A DNA stretch of 31,234 nucleotides, taken from positions 1-31,234 of the forward strand of contig JNEM01012045.1 of the NCBI GenBank assembly GCA_000697335.1, written 5' to 3'. The stretch is from Conidiobolus incongruus B7586 (taxonomy: Eukaryota; Entomophthoromycota; Entomophthoromycetes; Entomophthorales; Conidiobolaceae). The position numbers and the translations under genes are program-made. Under the pieces are notes generated by a model that was not told where the DNA came from, searched no databases, and saw only the letters and a list, made by a program, of their open reading frames with translations. Position 1 is the stretch's first letter. The number at the start of each line of letters is the position of its first letter. This document shows positions 20,812-31,234 of this stretch, one piece after another.

Positions 20812-21039
20812 ATGATTAAAGCTATTATTATAAGTTTACTCTTGGGATTCGGCTCCAGTCTACCAATTTCTCCAGATATCATTATTGCTAGTGACAGTAA
20901 CATAATTAACGGTAAGGGTAAAGGCTCCTTATAGGGTGCTGCTGGCACTGCTGCCAATGATGATACCAATGATCAATCTTCCTCTAATGATGACCAAAGG
21001 CCAACTTTATTGAATCATATACTTGATGCCTTTAATTAA
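20812..21039 (+). pseudogene. Candidate small secreted-type frame split by an in-frame TAG
   Basis: From the ATG at 20812 the frame begins MMIKAIIISLLLGFGSS, which looks like a signal peptide (basic start, hydrophobic core, small residues), and runs to a TAG at 20932-20934. The same frame then stays open for 34 more codons (GAAGTAANDDTNDQSSSNDD and on) to a TAA at 21037. This second part is Asn/Asp/Ser-rich and hydrophilic, as in many secreted small proteins. The stretch is GC-richer than its flanks. I recognise no family. It could be a broken gene, an exon of a longer one, or chance. Upstream, TTGGGA (20690-20695) and TCCCAA (20708-20713) form a short inverted repeat. Confidence 0.25.
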
Positions 21040-22328
21040 CTTCTCCACTTTTACATACTGTATTGAAATGAACTTTTTATTATATGAATCAATGCACTAT
21101 ATTTCTAAATAAACTTTCAATTCTAAGTTAAATTTGTTAATATTAATTACATATAACACCATATAATCTATAATTATTCAATATATATAATCAAATATGA
21201 ATTAAACTAAAAAATTTTCAAATAATTAAAATACACTTAATAATATAAATTACCGTAGTCAGTTAAATATTATTAGTTATCATTTTAATATAAATATACA
21301 CTACAAATCGGTCAAAAACTCAAATGGTAAACAAATCACTACAATCGAATAATTTTTCACATATTGAATCTCACATTTTAACCAAACTCTTCTGCAAAAT
21401 GACTTAGAACTTAAGTAAATATTTTATTAAATCTAACCAAAATTTAAAATTTATACAAAATTGTTGAGTTTAAATTAGTGAAATCAAAGCCAAACCAAAA
21501 TAAATATTTATATTAGGATTCAATTAGGTTAATAATTTATGGATTGTTGAAGTAAATACTATCTATTTATAAATAGTATTACTCAGATTTTAATTCGATA
21601 TAAAATCAAAAATGGAATATTTTTCACATATCCAACATTAGTTAATTCTAGACATTTTAAAATTGCTTAAGGTAATGAAGGTATTTATTCATGAGATCAT
21701 GCTTGAGAGATTCAGAAATCCCCCATTCATTGAATGCGATATGATTTAATTGTTGTTGTTAGAGAAATCTGTAGTGATTTTCTCATATAATTTGGCCCTT
21801 TCTAGGGTTTGTCACTTGGAACTGATCATTTATATATTTATAAATAGTCTTTGTTTCTAATATTTGACTATACTTAAATATTCTGAGTTTATTAGTACCT
21901 TGAGTGAGGATCAATTCATAAACTTGATTCTTTTGGTTGAATTACTAATAATACGATCTGAGTATAACTACCACAAATCAAAGATTAATGTGCCACAAAA
22001 GGTATTCAATTAAGCAATTAATAAAATTATTGCATATGGTATTGGACCTTAAACATCAATAAAGATCACAAAACAAACAATTAGTGTATTTAATAAGTGT
22101 TCTAGAAGTTAGATAACTCTATGTTAGAAATACTATTTAAATTAAACAATAACCAATTTAATATTCAAGTAATGATCACAATATTCAGCCTATTCAATTC
22201 GGCTAGATATTCATCACTAACAAATTCCCAACCGAACTAACCAAGTAAAATAATGGATATAATCAAGAAACTGAAATTCCTCAATCAAATAGATTTAATT
22301 CCATTAAACTTTCCCTCTCCATCTCTTT
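21040..22328. other. AT-rich spacer
   Basis: No gene is recognised. Around 21550-21590 a short hairpin-like stretch pairs AATACTAT with ATAGTATT. A slightly GC-richer stretch at about 21690-21830 has no open frame that I can support. Confidence 0.45.
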
Positions 22329-22350
22329 CTCTCTCTCTCTCTCTCTCTCT
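22329..22350 (+). repeat. (CT)11 microsatellite
   Basis: Eleven perfect CT units, preceded by further CT-rich sequence from about 22310. It is the only pure pyrimidine dinucleotide tract of this kind in the window. Confidence 0.9.
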
Positions 22351-22459
22351 AATATCTGGATCTTGAGAATATTTTTCATATCAGATAATTATTTTAATAT
22401 AAAGTTTAAAATAAAAATAATTTAAATTCGGAGAATTAATGAATAATATAAATTTTTAT

Positions 22460-22503
22460 ATAATAATAATAATAATAATAATTATTATTATTATTATTAT
22501 TAT
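22460..22503. repeat. 44-base perfect palindrome made of back-to-back TAA and TTA repeats
   Basis: A TAA repeat runs directly into a TTA repeat, so positions 22460-22503 form a perfect palindrome with its centre between 22481 and 22482. The TTA side continues a few units further, to about 22509. The spurious Asn/Tyr-rich open frame across it on the minus strand is a by-product of the repeat. Confidence 0.9.
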
Positions 22504-22509
22504 TATTAT

Positions 22510-23820
22510 CGTTATTATAAATAAGTTTAAAATAAATTAAAAATAAACGAAAAAAAGAAAGATAATAATTAAGTAATATTAGCACTAGACTATTAAAATT
22601 AATTATATTAATTAATTGATTGATTGTAAACCATTCCAAAAGTTGACATTTACATATTAGGAAAAGAAAGAGAACATCCCCCCAATAATTGTTTGATAAA
22701 TTTTGAATAAAATTAAAAACAAAAAAAATTTTTTTTTTCTTAATTATCTTTTATATTATTTTTTTTTAATTATTATTATTGTTATTATTATTTATAAATT
22801 AATATAATTTATCTAAAATTGTGGTATTATTAAAACAAATAAAAAAAATCTAAAGTATTTAAAATTTTAAATTTTAATGGGTATTATTATTGTTATTCTT
22901 TTTTTATAATGTGAAAGGATTTTAGACTAATAATAGTTATTTTTTTTTGAGATTAATATTAAGATCTTCTTTTGAATCTTTTGAGCTTGTTAGATTAGTA
23001 ATTGAGTTTATTATTGGAATAGAAACTTAACTTTTAAAGTTAAATCAATTTTAAATTTATTCATTCAACAAGATTATATATGAATAAATCAATTATTATT
23101 TGATTGTTTGTATAGACACTAATTTGATTCAATATCCGCCTTTGACATGATTAAATCAATATTTTAACTAAAACTTGATTCATTTATCACCTAAATTGAA
23201 TCAATCTTTCAATTCTAATAAAACTTATGTGCAAAGGCAACTTAAGTAGATTAGATAATTGGTGGTAGGTATAACATCGAAATGGGATGTAGAAATAGTC
23301 ATTTGAAATAAATTAATAGATATTTAGTTTACATTAGATTTCTAGTTAGTGGTCGTTTAACTTGAATTGGATAATGTTTAATGAGTTAAATGAAGTTGTT
23401 ATGTATTTGTTGCTTCGGATTCATTTGAATCCTATTGAATTCGAATTAAATTTGATTCAGGGATATATGAATGATAAATTTATTAGTGACGATAAGGGAA
23501 TAAATTGACCTTGGTTTAAGATTAGGATGTCAATACTCTTAGCATCACAAATCCTATCAATCGCATAATGGCTTTATTGAATTGATTAAACGAGGACAAG
23601 CGGAGGATAAGCCATCAGTGGGCGTCGGTACTCATGCATGGTACAGATAATCAAGGATTGAACACAGAAAACGCTGATTTAATGGATGGATTCGAGCAGT
23701 GGATATGGTGTTGCGCTCAGGTGACACAGGCAAAAGTGTTAATTTCGTCACTCTAAATTCTCAACAATCCAACCATTCTCCCTCTCTCCTTAATTCTATA
23801 AGCCCCCTTAAACAGCATTA
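22510..23820. other. Spacer grading into the CCCH gene's upstream region
   Basis: The first part holds long A and T homopolymers (for example 22720-22740). From about 23240 composition becomes markedly less AT-rich with frequent CpG, peaking at about 23590-23730, although no frame can be supported. This looks like an extended promoter or a small undetected transcript of the CCCH gene. Confidence 0.4.
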
Positions 23821-23821
23821 G

Positions 23822-23826
23822 CCAAT
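23822..23826 (+). promoter_or_regulatory. CCAAT box upstream of the CCCH gene
   Basis: CCAAT lies about 118 bases before the TATA-like element, in a GC-richer stretch. This spacing is plausible for a CCAAT-binding (Hap/NF-Y) site. A role is inferred from motif and position only. Confidence 0.35.
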
Positions 23827-23943
23827 CAAGTGCTAGGGTTGGTGATTTTGATTAAGATTGAACTGGTTAATTTGTTAGTCAATTCTGAAGTTTTGGTGGT
23901 TGGTGTAAAACTCATAGGTCAAATTGGTGAAACTAAGGTTTGG

Positions 23944-23951
23944 TATATAAA
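23944..23951 (+). promoter_or_regulatory. TATA box of the CCCH gene
   Basis: TATATAAA in a locally balanced composition, 68 bases before the ATG at 24020. Initiation about 30 bases on would give a leader of about 40 bases. Confidence 0.5.
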
Positions 23952-24019
23952 CCCTGACATCCTTGAAAATTTTTACATATTTCAATTCAAAATATAGTAT
24001 ATGGGTTTTCAAGATAAAA

Positions 24020-24751
24020 ATGGGTTTAAATATCATGTCTAATAATAATAACAAAACTAGTTCAACTCTCTGCAGCTTTTACTTAACACCTGAAGGCTGC
24101 AAATTCGGTAAAAAATGCCAATTTGTTCACTTGGATACTTCTTTTTATGCTGCTGTATCTGCTCCCCTTCCAACTAAACCTCAAACTCCTCCCCCTGCGC
24201 CTGCGATCAAAACTGTTCCCTGCAAGTTTTTCATCAAAGGTAAATGTAAATACGGCAACGAGTGCCGCTTTTTGCATAACTTTATTCGCCTCGTTGACAA
24301 TCAAGACGATTCTCAGTCAGATTCTGTTGAGGACGACATCAGCGAAACTTCTTTTTATAGCTCCCCTCCCTCTCTCACCCAAACTGACGACTTGGGATCA
24401 GTTTCAGAGTTGGGAGATGAGTGTGACGAGGATGATAGTCTTTTAAATGAAGTATATCAGTTCAATTTGGAATTCAACGGTAGTTCAAATACTCCTCTTG
24501 ACACCAGCAACGTTGTTACTATTTGTAATTATCATCTTCGCAATAAGTGCAAATTTGGTGATCAGTGCCGCAACAAACATATCAACAGAGCACAATCTTC
24601 CAACAACGTCACACCTGTTCCTTCACCCCTTGCTGCCAAATATTTTTTCGAGTATGAAAGAGAAGATTGGGGTACTCTTTTGGAAGATGCGCTCTCCCAG
24701 CCAATTGTTGGTGCCACTTCCACTGTTGCGCCCACAGTTATCACAGTCTAA
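24020..24751 (+). CDS. Protein with three CCCH zinc fingers
   Basis: A 243-residue protein from the ATG at 24020 (AAAATGG context); the frame extends upstream to the TATA region, but without an earlier ATG. There are three CCCH fingers: C18-C27-C33-H37 (CX8CX5CX3H), C68-C76-C82-H86 and C169-C177-C183-H187 (both CX7CX5CX3H). Each has the (F/Y)G(K/N/D) core between the second and third Cys, and fingers 2 and 3 have basic residues before it, as in RNA-binding CCCH proteins. A Pro-rich linker (49-67) joins fingers 1 and 2, and a long acidic, Ser-rich segment (93-145) separates 2 and 3. The tail contains FFEYEREDWGTLLEDAL (209-225), possibly a short partner-binding helix. The layout resembles the finger part of makorins, but no RING is present. 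An RNA-binding role in mRNA turnover or processing is inferred. Codon use is GC-richer than in the permeases. Confidence 0.9.
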   Translation: MGLNIMSNNNNKTSSTLCSFYLTPEGCKFGKKCQFVHLDTSFYAAVSAPLPTKPQTPPPAPAIKTVPCKFFIKGKCKYGNECRFLHNFIRLVDNQDDSQSDSVEDDISETSFYSSPPSLTQTDDLGSVSELGDECDEDDSLLNEVYQFNLEFNGSSNTPLDTSNVVTICNYHLRNKCKFGDQCRNKHINRAQSSNNVTPVPSPLAAKYFFEYEREDWGTLLEDALSQPIVGATSTVAPTVITV

Positions 24752-27700
24752 CTCATCAACTGTAGCACCTATTCAACTGTCCTCCCTATGTACTTTTATC
24801 CACAGCACATCTCACTAACAATTTAGTCCAAAAATTAAAACAAACAATAATGAATCAAAGAATACTAACCAATATCGATCAAAAGTATATTTACCCCAAA
24901 GAAGGCAAATATCACCCCCATTAAAAGAGTGAATATAATTCACCAAGGTTATATATCACTTAAAAATTATAAATAATCAAAATGAATAATTATGAATAAA
25001 TATAATTTTAAAAATTAATAGTTATTTTATAGTTTTATTACATGTATTAAATGCAATAGATACTATTTATTATTAATGAAATTAAAAAGGGGTTTTTAGA
25101 TTAATTAGACGGAGTTGAATTAAATTTAGATCTATTTCTTTTATAGGAGCTTCAGAAAGAGAAATATAATTAAAGATGTGAATAACTTAGTTTAGGTTGT
25201 TAAACTCAAATTTTTAAAGTCGTTAAACTTTGGTCCTAAATGTAACTTTGTTGATTGTATGATTATTTCGAAATTAAGAGAAATTATTCATTTTTTATGA
25301 GTAATTTCAAACAATGAATATGATCTTATGACTTGGAAAATATTGATTTGGTAATTGAAATCGATAATATGACTTGGTGATGAACTGATATGTAATTGAT
25401 ATATGATACGATTCAATACCTTGTCAATTTTCTGATTATTGACCAATATTAGGATACTTCAAAGTATACTGAATTACATCATTTACTATATCTGATATCA
25501 GCATCAACAAGAAAAATCATATAAATTACAATTAAAGATTAAGCCATTTGTCCTTTTATCATGTAACTATTAAACCTATTCCTGCAAATTTAAATTCACC
25601 AAATCAAAATGAATTAGAAATTAAATTTAATTGCTGATGCTTGATTTCCCCCACCAAAAGAGATTTCCTAATTGGGTCATCACCTCAAATTCCCAACTTT
25701 AAAACTGTTTTTCTTCAAAGTTGAACTCATATTTGCATTATCATTTCCCCTTGCTCGATGTCTTAGATTAAAGTTTTAAAATTCGAATTTATTCAATTAT
25801 TTACTTTAATATTTAAAAGAAAAATGATAGATTCTGTGCGAACTTAAATTTATTATAAATTAAATCATTAAAATTTTTGACACTAAAATTCTTTACATTA
25901 GTTACTCCGATTATTTTTTTAATATGAGAAAAAAAGATCCTATTAAATTTATAATTGATTGAGAAAAAAAATATTTTTTTTCTATTAAGATCATTCACTA
26001 AAGAGCTAGACCTAAGGAATTGAGTTAGACAATTATGAAAACATTTTAATATCCAATTTGTGTCAAATTTTAATTCATAAATTTTATTAATTATAGATTG
26101 AAATGAATATATTCTTCCGAATTTTTAGCCAAATTTTTACGAGTGTTAAGGGTTTGATAAAGGTATATGTAGGATTATAATTTGCTATTGGTGGTTTATT
26201 ATTATGTAATTATTTCTTAGTTGGTATTTTGATTGATAATAATATATTATAATCAATTAGAATTTATGAATTATTATATGGTTTGAATAGAATTTGGTAC
26301 AGTGTTATATATTATCCACCACCTAAAGATCAAATTAGAGCTAAAACTCAAATGTATTAATATTCAATATAAAAATTAACAAAATTTCAACACTATTCTA
26401 ACCACTATTTGTAATGAAGCATAAAGTCACATATATCAATGTCAAGAACATAATAACAGTATTGGTATTTTAATCTAATTAGGAATTAATAACAACACTC
26501 AAATCATATGATCTAAAAATTCAATAACACTCCATATTCGTTAAAATTATTTTTGTTCGAACAAAATTATATTTTCCCCTATATGGACTATCCATTTTAC
26601 TCAATTAATTATTCATGTTTAGTTGAGATAATTTAAATATGTTGATAGTAGTATGGATTTTTCATCAATTCATAGGTTTTTTTAAATGGACATGGTATTA
26701 TAGTTTAAAATTTAATATTAATTGATTAATGCTCTTTAGTAATTTGAAAAATAATTTTTATAAATTGCTCAATTAAGAAATGTTAATATTATAATTACTA
26801 ATGATAACAGTTATAAAATAACTAATAAATTATAATTTAATCCTCAATATCATTAATAATGTAAATAATATTTGTTCATTATTATAATCAATTCTGATGA
26901 AATAGAACCAAGAATTGATAAATTTATAATATTAAATCTAATTAACAAAATATTATTCAGGGTATTGCCATAATAATGGCCTCAATTTTTTAGATATTTG
27001 AATTATCATATTGTCATATGATAAAATATTGAAAATATTAACTGGTATATTTGAATGATCTTTCTATTTAGAAATATATTGCAATGATCATAGATAATTA
27101 ATTATTTAATTAATATCATACTTTGTTTATTTTTTATTACCGCAGTTTGATGATCATAGTTATTCTTATGAGATTATTATCGAAAATAATTTTTTAAAAT
27201 GCTTTTATTTTAAATATTAATCAGTTGACAGTTGATTTGATATTTGAACTTAAATTATTCATAGTATTTAAAAAAATAATAAAACTAATTGGAAATATTA
27301 TTCATAAATAAAAAATTCTACCATTATATTACTTTAACCATTGATATCATCTTGTACTTATACAACAGTACATTTCTACCATGTTAACCATTCAAGCGTA
27401 ATATCTCAAAATACTTCACTTTATAACAATTAGAATTTTATCAGTAATTGAATAAACATTCGGAAAAATAAATCTTACTTATTATGCAATTCGAACTTTA
27501 ATTAAAATATCTTTTAATCATTTGTTTTCAAAATATAAGCTAAAATTAGCTTTAGTAGTATAGTAATTTAAATTTTCTTTATTTTTTTATTATAATAGTT
27601 TTAATGTATATATATATATATTAGAAAATAATACAATGAATTATAATTTACCAATTCTCTATTATCACCAAAGCATTGTGAGAGTAGTATAAGTATTGTT

Positions 27701-29050
27701 TCACCAATCTCAAAGGTCTAATTAATGATGATTGAATAAAATCTCAAGTTGCCGAATTAACAACCAAAGTATTACCCGACTAAAAGTTCCAGACTGGCTT
27801 TAATATTCCAAACATCGAAAAAAATTGTAAGTGTTCTAAAATTGAGGATATTACCAATTGAAGTAATTTGAAAATATTCAAGCATTAAAACATCAAAAGC
27901 TAAGTAAATTTTGTTGATCATTATTAAGTGTGATATATTTGATTATTTTTTACTATATGTAAAAATAAAATAAAATATTTAATTAATTCTCCATAATTAA
28001 GTAATAATTCTAGAATATTGGAAAAAAGTATATTCATAATATTATCAATCTTATTGAAGTATACTATTCTATTTTTATACTGAACTGTCTTACTGAGATT
28101 GGTTTATAATTAAAAAATAATTTATCTTAAGTTACTATAGCAATACAATTATTCATAATTTAAGCTTTAGTCATTAATAATATTTTAAATACATACTTGA
28201 TGGTGCTATCAATGTTAATTATTTAAACATACTTAAAAAGTTAATTAAGTTTATCTAAATTTAATTTTTATTAATCAAATTAATTACAATATAAATTTAT
28301 TAATTTTAATATTATTTTAATTTAAAAATTAAAAAAAAACAGAATAAATAAATTAAAAAAGTTTTTATAAAAATTAAAATTCTCATTATTAGGATAACTA
28401 CCGAATAGCGATCATTTTTGTATATAAATTAATAGGCTATCTATTAATATGTAGTCTTATTATCGGCAATTATTCAAAATACCCTATTAGAATTTATTAT
28501 ATATAATTATATTTAAATTTTAAAATATATCATATATTTCTGATTATAATTTTATTCTAAAAAAGTTAACTAAAATTGAATTGGTTAAATATTTCAGTTT
28601 AAATTAAAATTATTTAATAATGAAATTATGATTCTATAAGTTTATATAAAATATAATCCTATTTTATTTATAAATAATATACTATTATATATTTATTCTT
28701 ATTTATAATTATTGAATATAAGTTTCTAATCTTACTATTTTTTAAGTGACATAAACTTTGATAAAATATTACTATAAAAACTATATATAAATATTAATGT
28801 TTCCTTTAATTTATATAATATAAAACCTTTAAGATATTATTGTTGGTATATATATATATATATATTCTTAATTAATATTGATATATTTAAAGTACTTATA
28901 TAAAAGTTATTGGATAATTAAACAATATATTGTAAACAACTGGAAAAAAAATAATAAATAAATTAAATATTAATAAATAAAATAATTGGTAATTAATTAT
29001 ATAATGTTAAATATTAAATATTATAATATTATCATAAAAAAATTGAAAAA
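24752..29050. other. Long AT-rich spacer with no supported gene
   Basis: About 4.3 kb. AATAAA at 24995-25000 could end the CCCH transcript. CpG is present though sparse to about 28465 and absent after. A slightly GC-richer stretch at about 27650-27850 has no frame I can support. A minus-strand frame near 25813-25998 is low-complexity (Phe/Lys/Asn) and is not called. I recognise no RNA gene or transposon here. Confidence 0.5.
28847..28864 (+). repeat. (TA)9 microsatellite
   Basis: Nine TA units in the CpG-free tract left of the right-edge transposons. Similar shorter TA runs occur near 5040 and 27607. Confidence 0.85.
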
Positions 29051-29052
29051 AC

Positions 29053-29358
29053 AAGAAATTTTTTAATTTTGGATATTTTAAACTTGTTATTAGTTTCAAA
29101 TAAAAAAAATAATTTTTTAAAATTGGTTGTTTAATTTAATTATGCTTAAACCAAATAATAATCATCAGAAATTTTTTATTTTATTATTATTAAAATTAAA
29201 CTATAAACCTTTGAAAATTATTTAAAATTTGTAAGTAACTTTTAATAATAAAATACTATTGAAATTAATAATTTATTATTAGATAAATTAATTTAAAGTT
29301 AAAAGTAAAATTATCTAAAATTTATTAAAATTTAAAAAATTAATAAAGTGTTTTAATA
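29053..29358 (+). mobile_element. Mariner fragment (5' part), interrupted by a Tc1-like element
   Basis: This stretch matches, in inverted orientation, the 5' part of the mariner at 6127-7393. Shared blocks include TTTAATTTAATTATG, then AAACCAAATAATAATCATCA, then AAAATTATTTAAAATTT and AAAATTATCTAAAA. It starts near the point equivalent to that element's end and stops where the Tc1-like terminus begins at 29361, with TA at 29359-29360. The rest of this copy is either deleted or lies beyond the window, on the far side of the Tc1-like element. The transposase start (ATG near 29142) is preserved, but the frame is broken. Confidence 0.75.
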
Positions 29359-29360
29359 TA

Positions 29361-29396
29361 CTGACTTGTAAAAATGAGTCATAAAATCAAAAATAT
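29361..29396 (+). repeat. Left terminal inverted repeat of the Tc1-like family
   Basis: It matches the reverse complement of 336-371 with about seven transitions, and pairs with the inverted copy ending at 126. Confidence 0.75.
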
Positions 29397-30479
29397 ATAT
29401 ATATTAATTAATAACTAAAATAATTATATATATCAGATTATTTGAAACTATAATATATAATTAAGGTATATTATTTTGTTAAGAGACTAGTTCTTTAAAT
29501 TCTTATATACACTTTCATATAATTCAATTAACTATAAATTATATGATTAATTTATACTTATATAGTTAAATTAATTGTATAAATAGCATTGAATTATTTA
29601 ATAAATTAGGTTCCTCTTTTTCCTCTCAATTCTTACTATTTTTTACTTTTACATTATTTCTAAGATTGAGACTATATTCTATTAATATTATAGGATATTA
29701 GCACTACCTAATATAAATCTTAATATATTAGTGACTCACCCTAGTTTAAAGCTTATTTAAACTTTGTTTACACTTACACATTATATTACCATGTTCTATA
29801 CCACACTACTTTATATTAAATTTTCCTCTATACTATATTGGTTTAACTACTACTATACTTATATATTTAATAATAAATAAATATATTTAGATATATTTAG
29901 TAATCTTTTAGCAAAAATATTAACCTTTAATATTTAACTAAAATAAGTTATAAATTTGTAAGTTTTTGAGATAAAAGGATATATTTAATAATATATAACT
30001 ATATCTTTTTTCTCTATTTGTTATTATTTTATAATATATTTTAGATATACTAAATTTTTTTATTAATATTTTTATATTTAAATCCCTTTTTAAAAAATCT
30101 ACTTATATATTAATCAACTTTATAAAAAAAGTAAATCAACTTATAATATTATTAAAATTATTAATGTTAACTAGTTTATTATAGTTAAGGATATTAAGAA
30201 TAACAATAAAAAAACATTTAAACTTAAATTTATATATGTTAAAATTATAAATAAATATAATGAGAAATATATTTATAAGTTAGTTAATATAAGCAAGTGT
30301 AATATTATTATAGAAATATAACAAGAACTATAAGATTATACAAGAATACTAGTTAACACTAATACTATTATATATACTTTATATTAATATAGATACTATT
30401 TATATTTTAAAAAAAACACTTTTAATTAAAGAAATCCCATTATAAAACTAGGTAAGAGTTTAAATGTCATTATTAATAT

Positions 30480-31095
30480 TAAATTAAAATTAATTAGAGT
30501 AAAGTTATTTAATTTAATAAAATAAAAATATATTTTAGTAAATTTAATAAAAAAGTTAAATACTTTAAAAAAGATATAAAACTACTTTATAACTATTATA
30601 TTAATTTTATCTAAAAGTATAATAATAAATTAATTATTGTTTAAAGATATATATTATCTTTAAGTGTAAAATATCTTTATAAAGTTAATAGGGGAATTAA
30701 TATTAAAATGTATTAAAGTATTTTAAACAATAAATTAAAAAAAACTATTAAATAATATAAGTTAAACAAATTTAATGTTATTTTCTAGTAAGATAATGCT
30801 TCTTATTATATTATAACTTTTATTACCAAATAGCTTAAAAATAACAAGATAATAGTTATAAAGTAGCTTTTTTAATTTTTTAACTTTAATCTAATTAAAC
30901 ACTTTTAAGATTAGTTAAAAAAAGTTATTAAAGCTTTCCCCTTAATAAAAAAATTAAATCAACTTTAAAAATATGTTTAAGAAATATAAAACAAGATTAA
31001 CCTTTCTTAATATAAGAAGTTAATTGATTTTATACTTTATAAACTTAAAGAAATTAAAAAAGCTAAAGATAAATATATTAGGTTTTAATTTTTTT
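30480..31095 (+). pseudogene. Tc1-like DDE transposase, C-terminal half, degraded
   Basis: Conserved landmarks can be followed despite stops. The block at about 30640-30720 resembles the family's GxISYxGxGPL...GxIN segment. At about 30786-30800 a degraded QDNAP motif carries the second catalytic Asp. At about 30880-30930 the sequence reads NFNLIKHF.D.LKKVIK, the decayed form of the family's SPDLNPIEHLWDWLKKxI. Stops are largely TAA or TAG where CAA, TGG or similar is expected. The N-terminal DNA-binding half (before about 30400) could not be traced with confidence. It is not functional. Confidence 0.72.
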
Positions 31096-31234
31096 TATCA
31101 CCAAAAACCTATAAATTTATAACTCATCTTAAGTAAAATTTAAGGGTTTATATTTTAACTAATTAATAACTAAATATTATCATTTAATAATATATATTAT
31201 TAATAAATATAATAAATTTTAATTATTTAATTTA

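Larger units (their letters stand above)
29361..31234 (+). mobile_element. Decayed Tc1/mariner-like element (copy gamma), runs off the window
   Basis: It begins at 29361 with CTGACTTGTAAAAATGAGTC, directly after TA, and contains a degraded DDE transposase on the plus strand. Its 3' part, from about 31075, matches 129-250 at the left edge. Since that copy continues to a terminal repeat at 371, I expect this element to end just past the window, giving a length near 2 kb. It has no CpG. It lies immediately after, and probably inside, a mariner fragment. Confidence 0.78.

Noticed and set aside
20912-20934. A 23-base GT-AG segment that would remove the TAG of the small frame at 20.8 kb
   Set aside because: Its removal shifts the reading frame and quickly meets another stop, and the length is too short for most introns outside microsporidia-like genomes.
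22436-22639. Minus-strand open frame rich in Asn and Tyr
   Set aside because: It is a translation of the triplet-repeat palindrome and has no other content.
24083-24818. Alternative frames overlapping the CCCH gene on both strands
   Set aside because: The three Cys/His finger patterns occur only in the called frame; the others are shadows.
25813-25998. Minus-strand frame rich in Phe, Lys and Asn
   Set aside because: Typical chance frame of AT-rich DNA with no motif.
1-31234. tRNA genes, searched by eye through GGTTCGA-like B boxes
   Set aside because: The few TTCGA occurrences (near 1179, 4472 and 23692) lack a matching A box and acceptor-stem pairing.

Overview
This is a very AT-rich eukaryotic window, best read as a fungus or similar microbial eukaryote. 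The lineage is inferred, not shown. Five genes are well supported, all on the plus strand and all without introns, and they stand out from strongly AT-biased spacers by higher GC content and by containing CpG. I found no tRNA, rRNA, CRISPR array, LTR or viral element.

Layout. Positions 1-371 hold two nested end fragments of a Tc1/mariner-like DNA transposon. Four tandem paralogues of a CAT-type (SLC7-like) amino-acid permease follow at 2196-3794, 8468-10075, 14568-16196 and 17815-19434. The spacer between permeases 1 and 2 carries a decayed mariner of about 1.27 kb on the minus strand (about 6127-7393). The spacer between permeases 2 and 3 carries a decayed PIF/Harbinger element of about 2.54 kb (about 11355-13898) with terminal inverted repeats and two convergent reading frames. 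The spacer between permeases 3 and 4 has no recognisable element. A weak candidate small secreted-type frame lies near 20.8-21.0 kb. A three-finger CCCH zinc-finger gene is at 24020-24751, with CCAAT and TATA-like elements upstream. The right edge (about 29.05-31.23 kb) holds a second mariner fragment interrupted by a Tc1-like element that runs off the window.

The main biology is an amplified permease family diverging in place. Copies 3 and 4 look closest to each other. Copy 3 has lost otherwise conserved residues around the NPQR motif, and copy 1 has a shortened loop. The other striking feature is that the three transposon families contain no CpG at all, and the CpG-free tracts extend several hundred bases beyond the recognisable element ends. 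Differences between two Tc1-like end copies are all transitions. Both point to C-to-T mutation on both strands (5-methylcytosine deamination or a RIP-like process) aimed at repeats and leaking into flanks, while the genes are spared.
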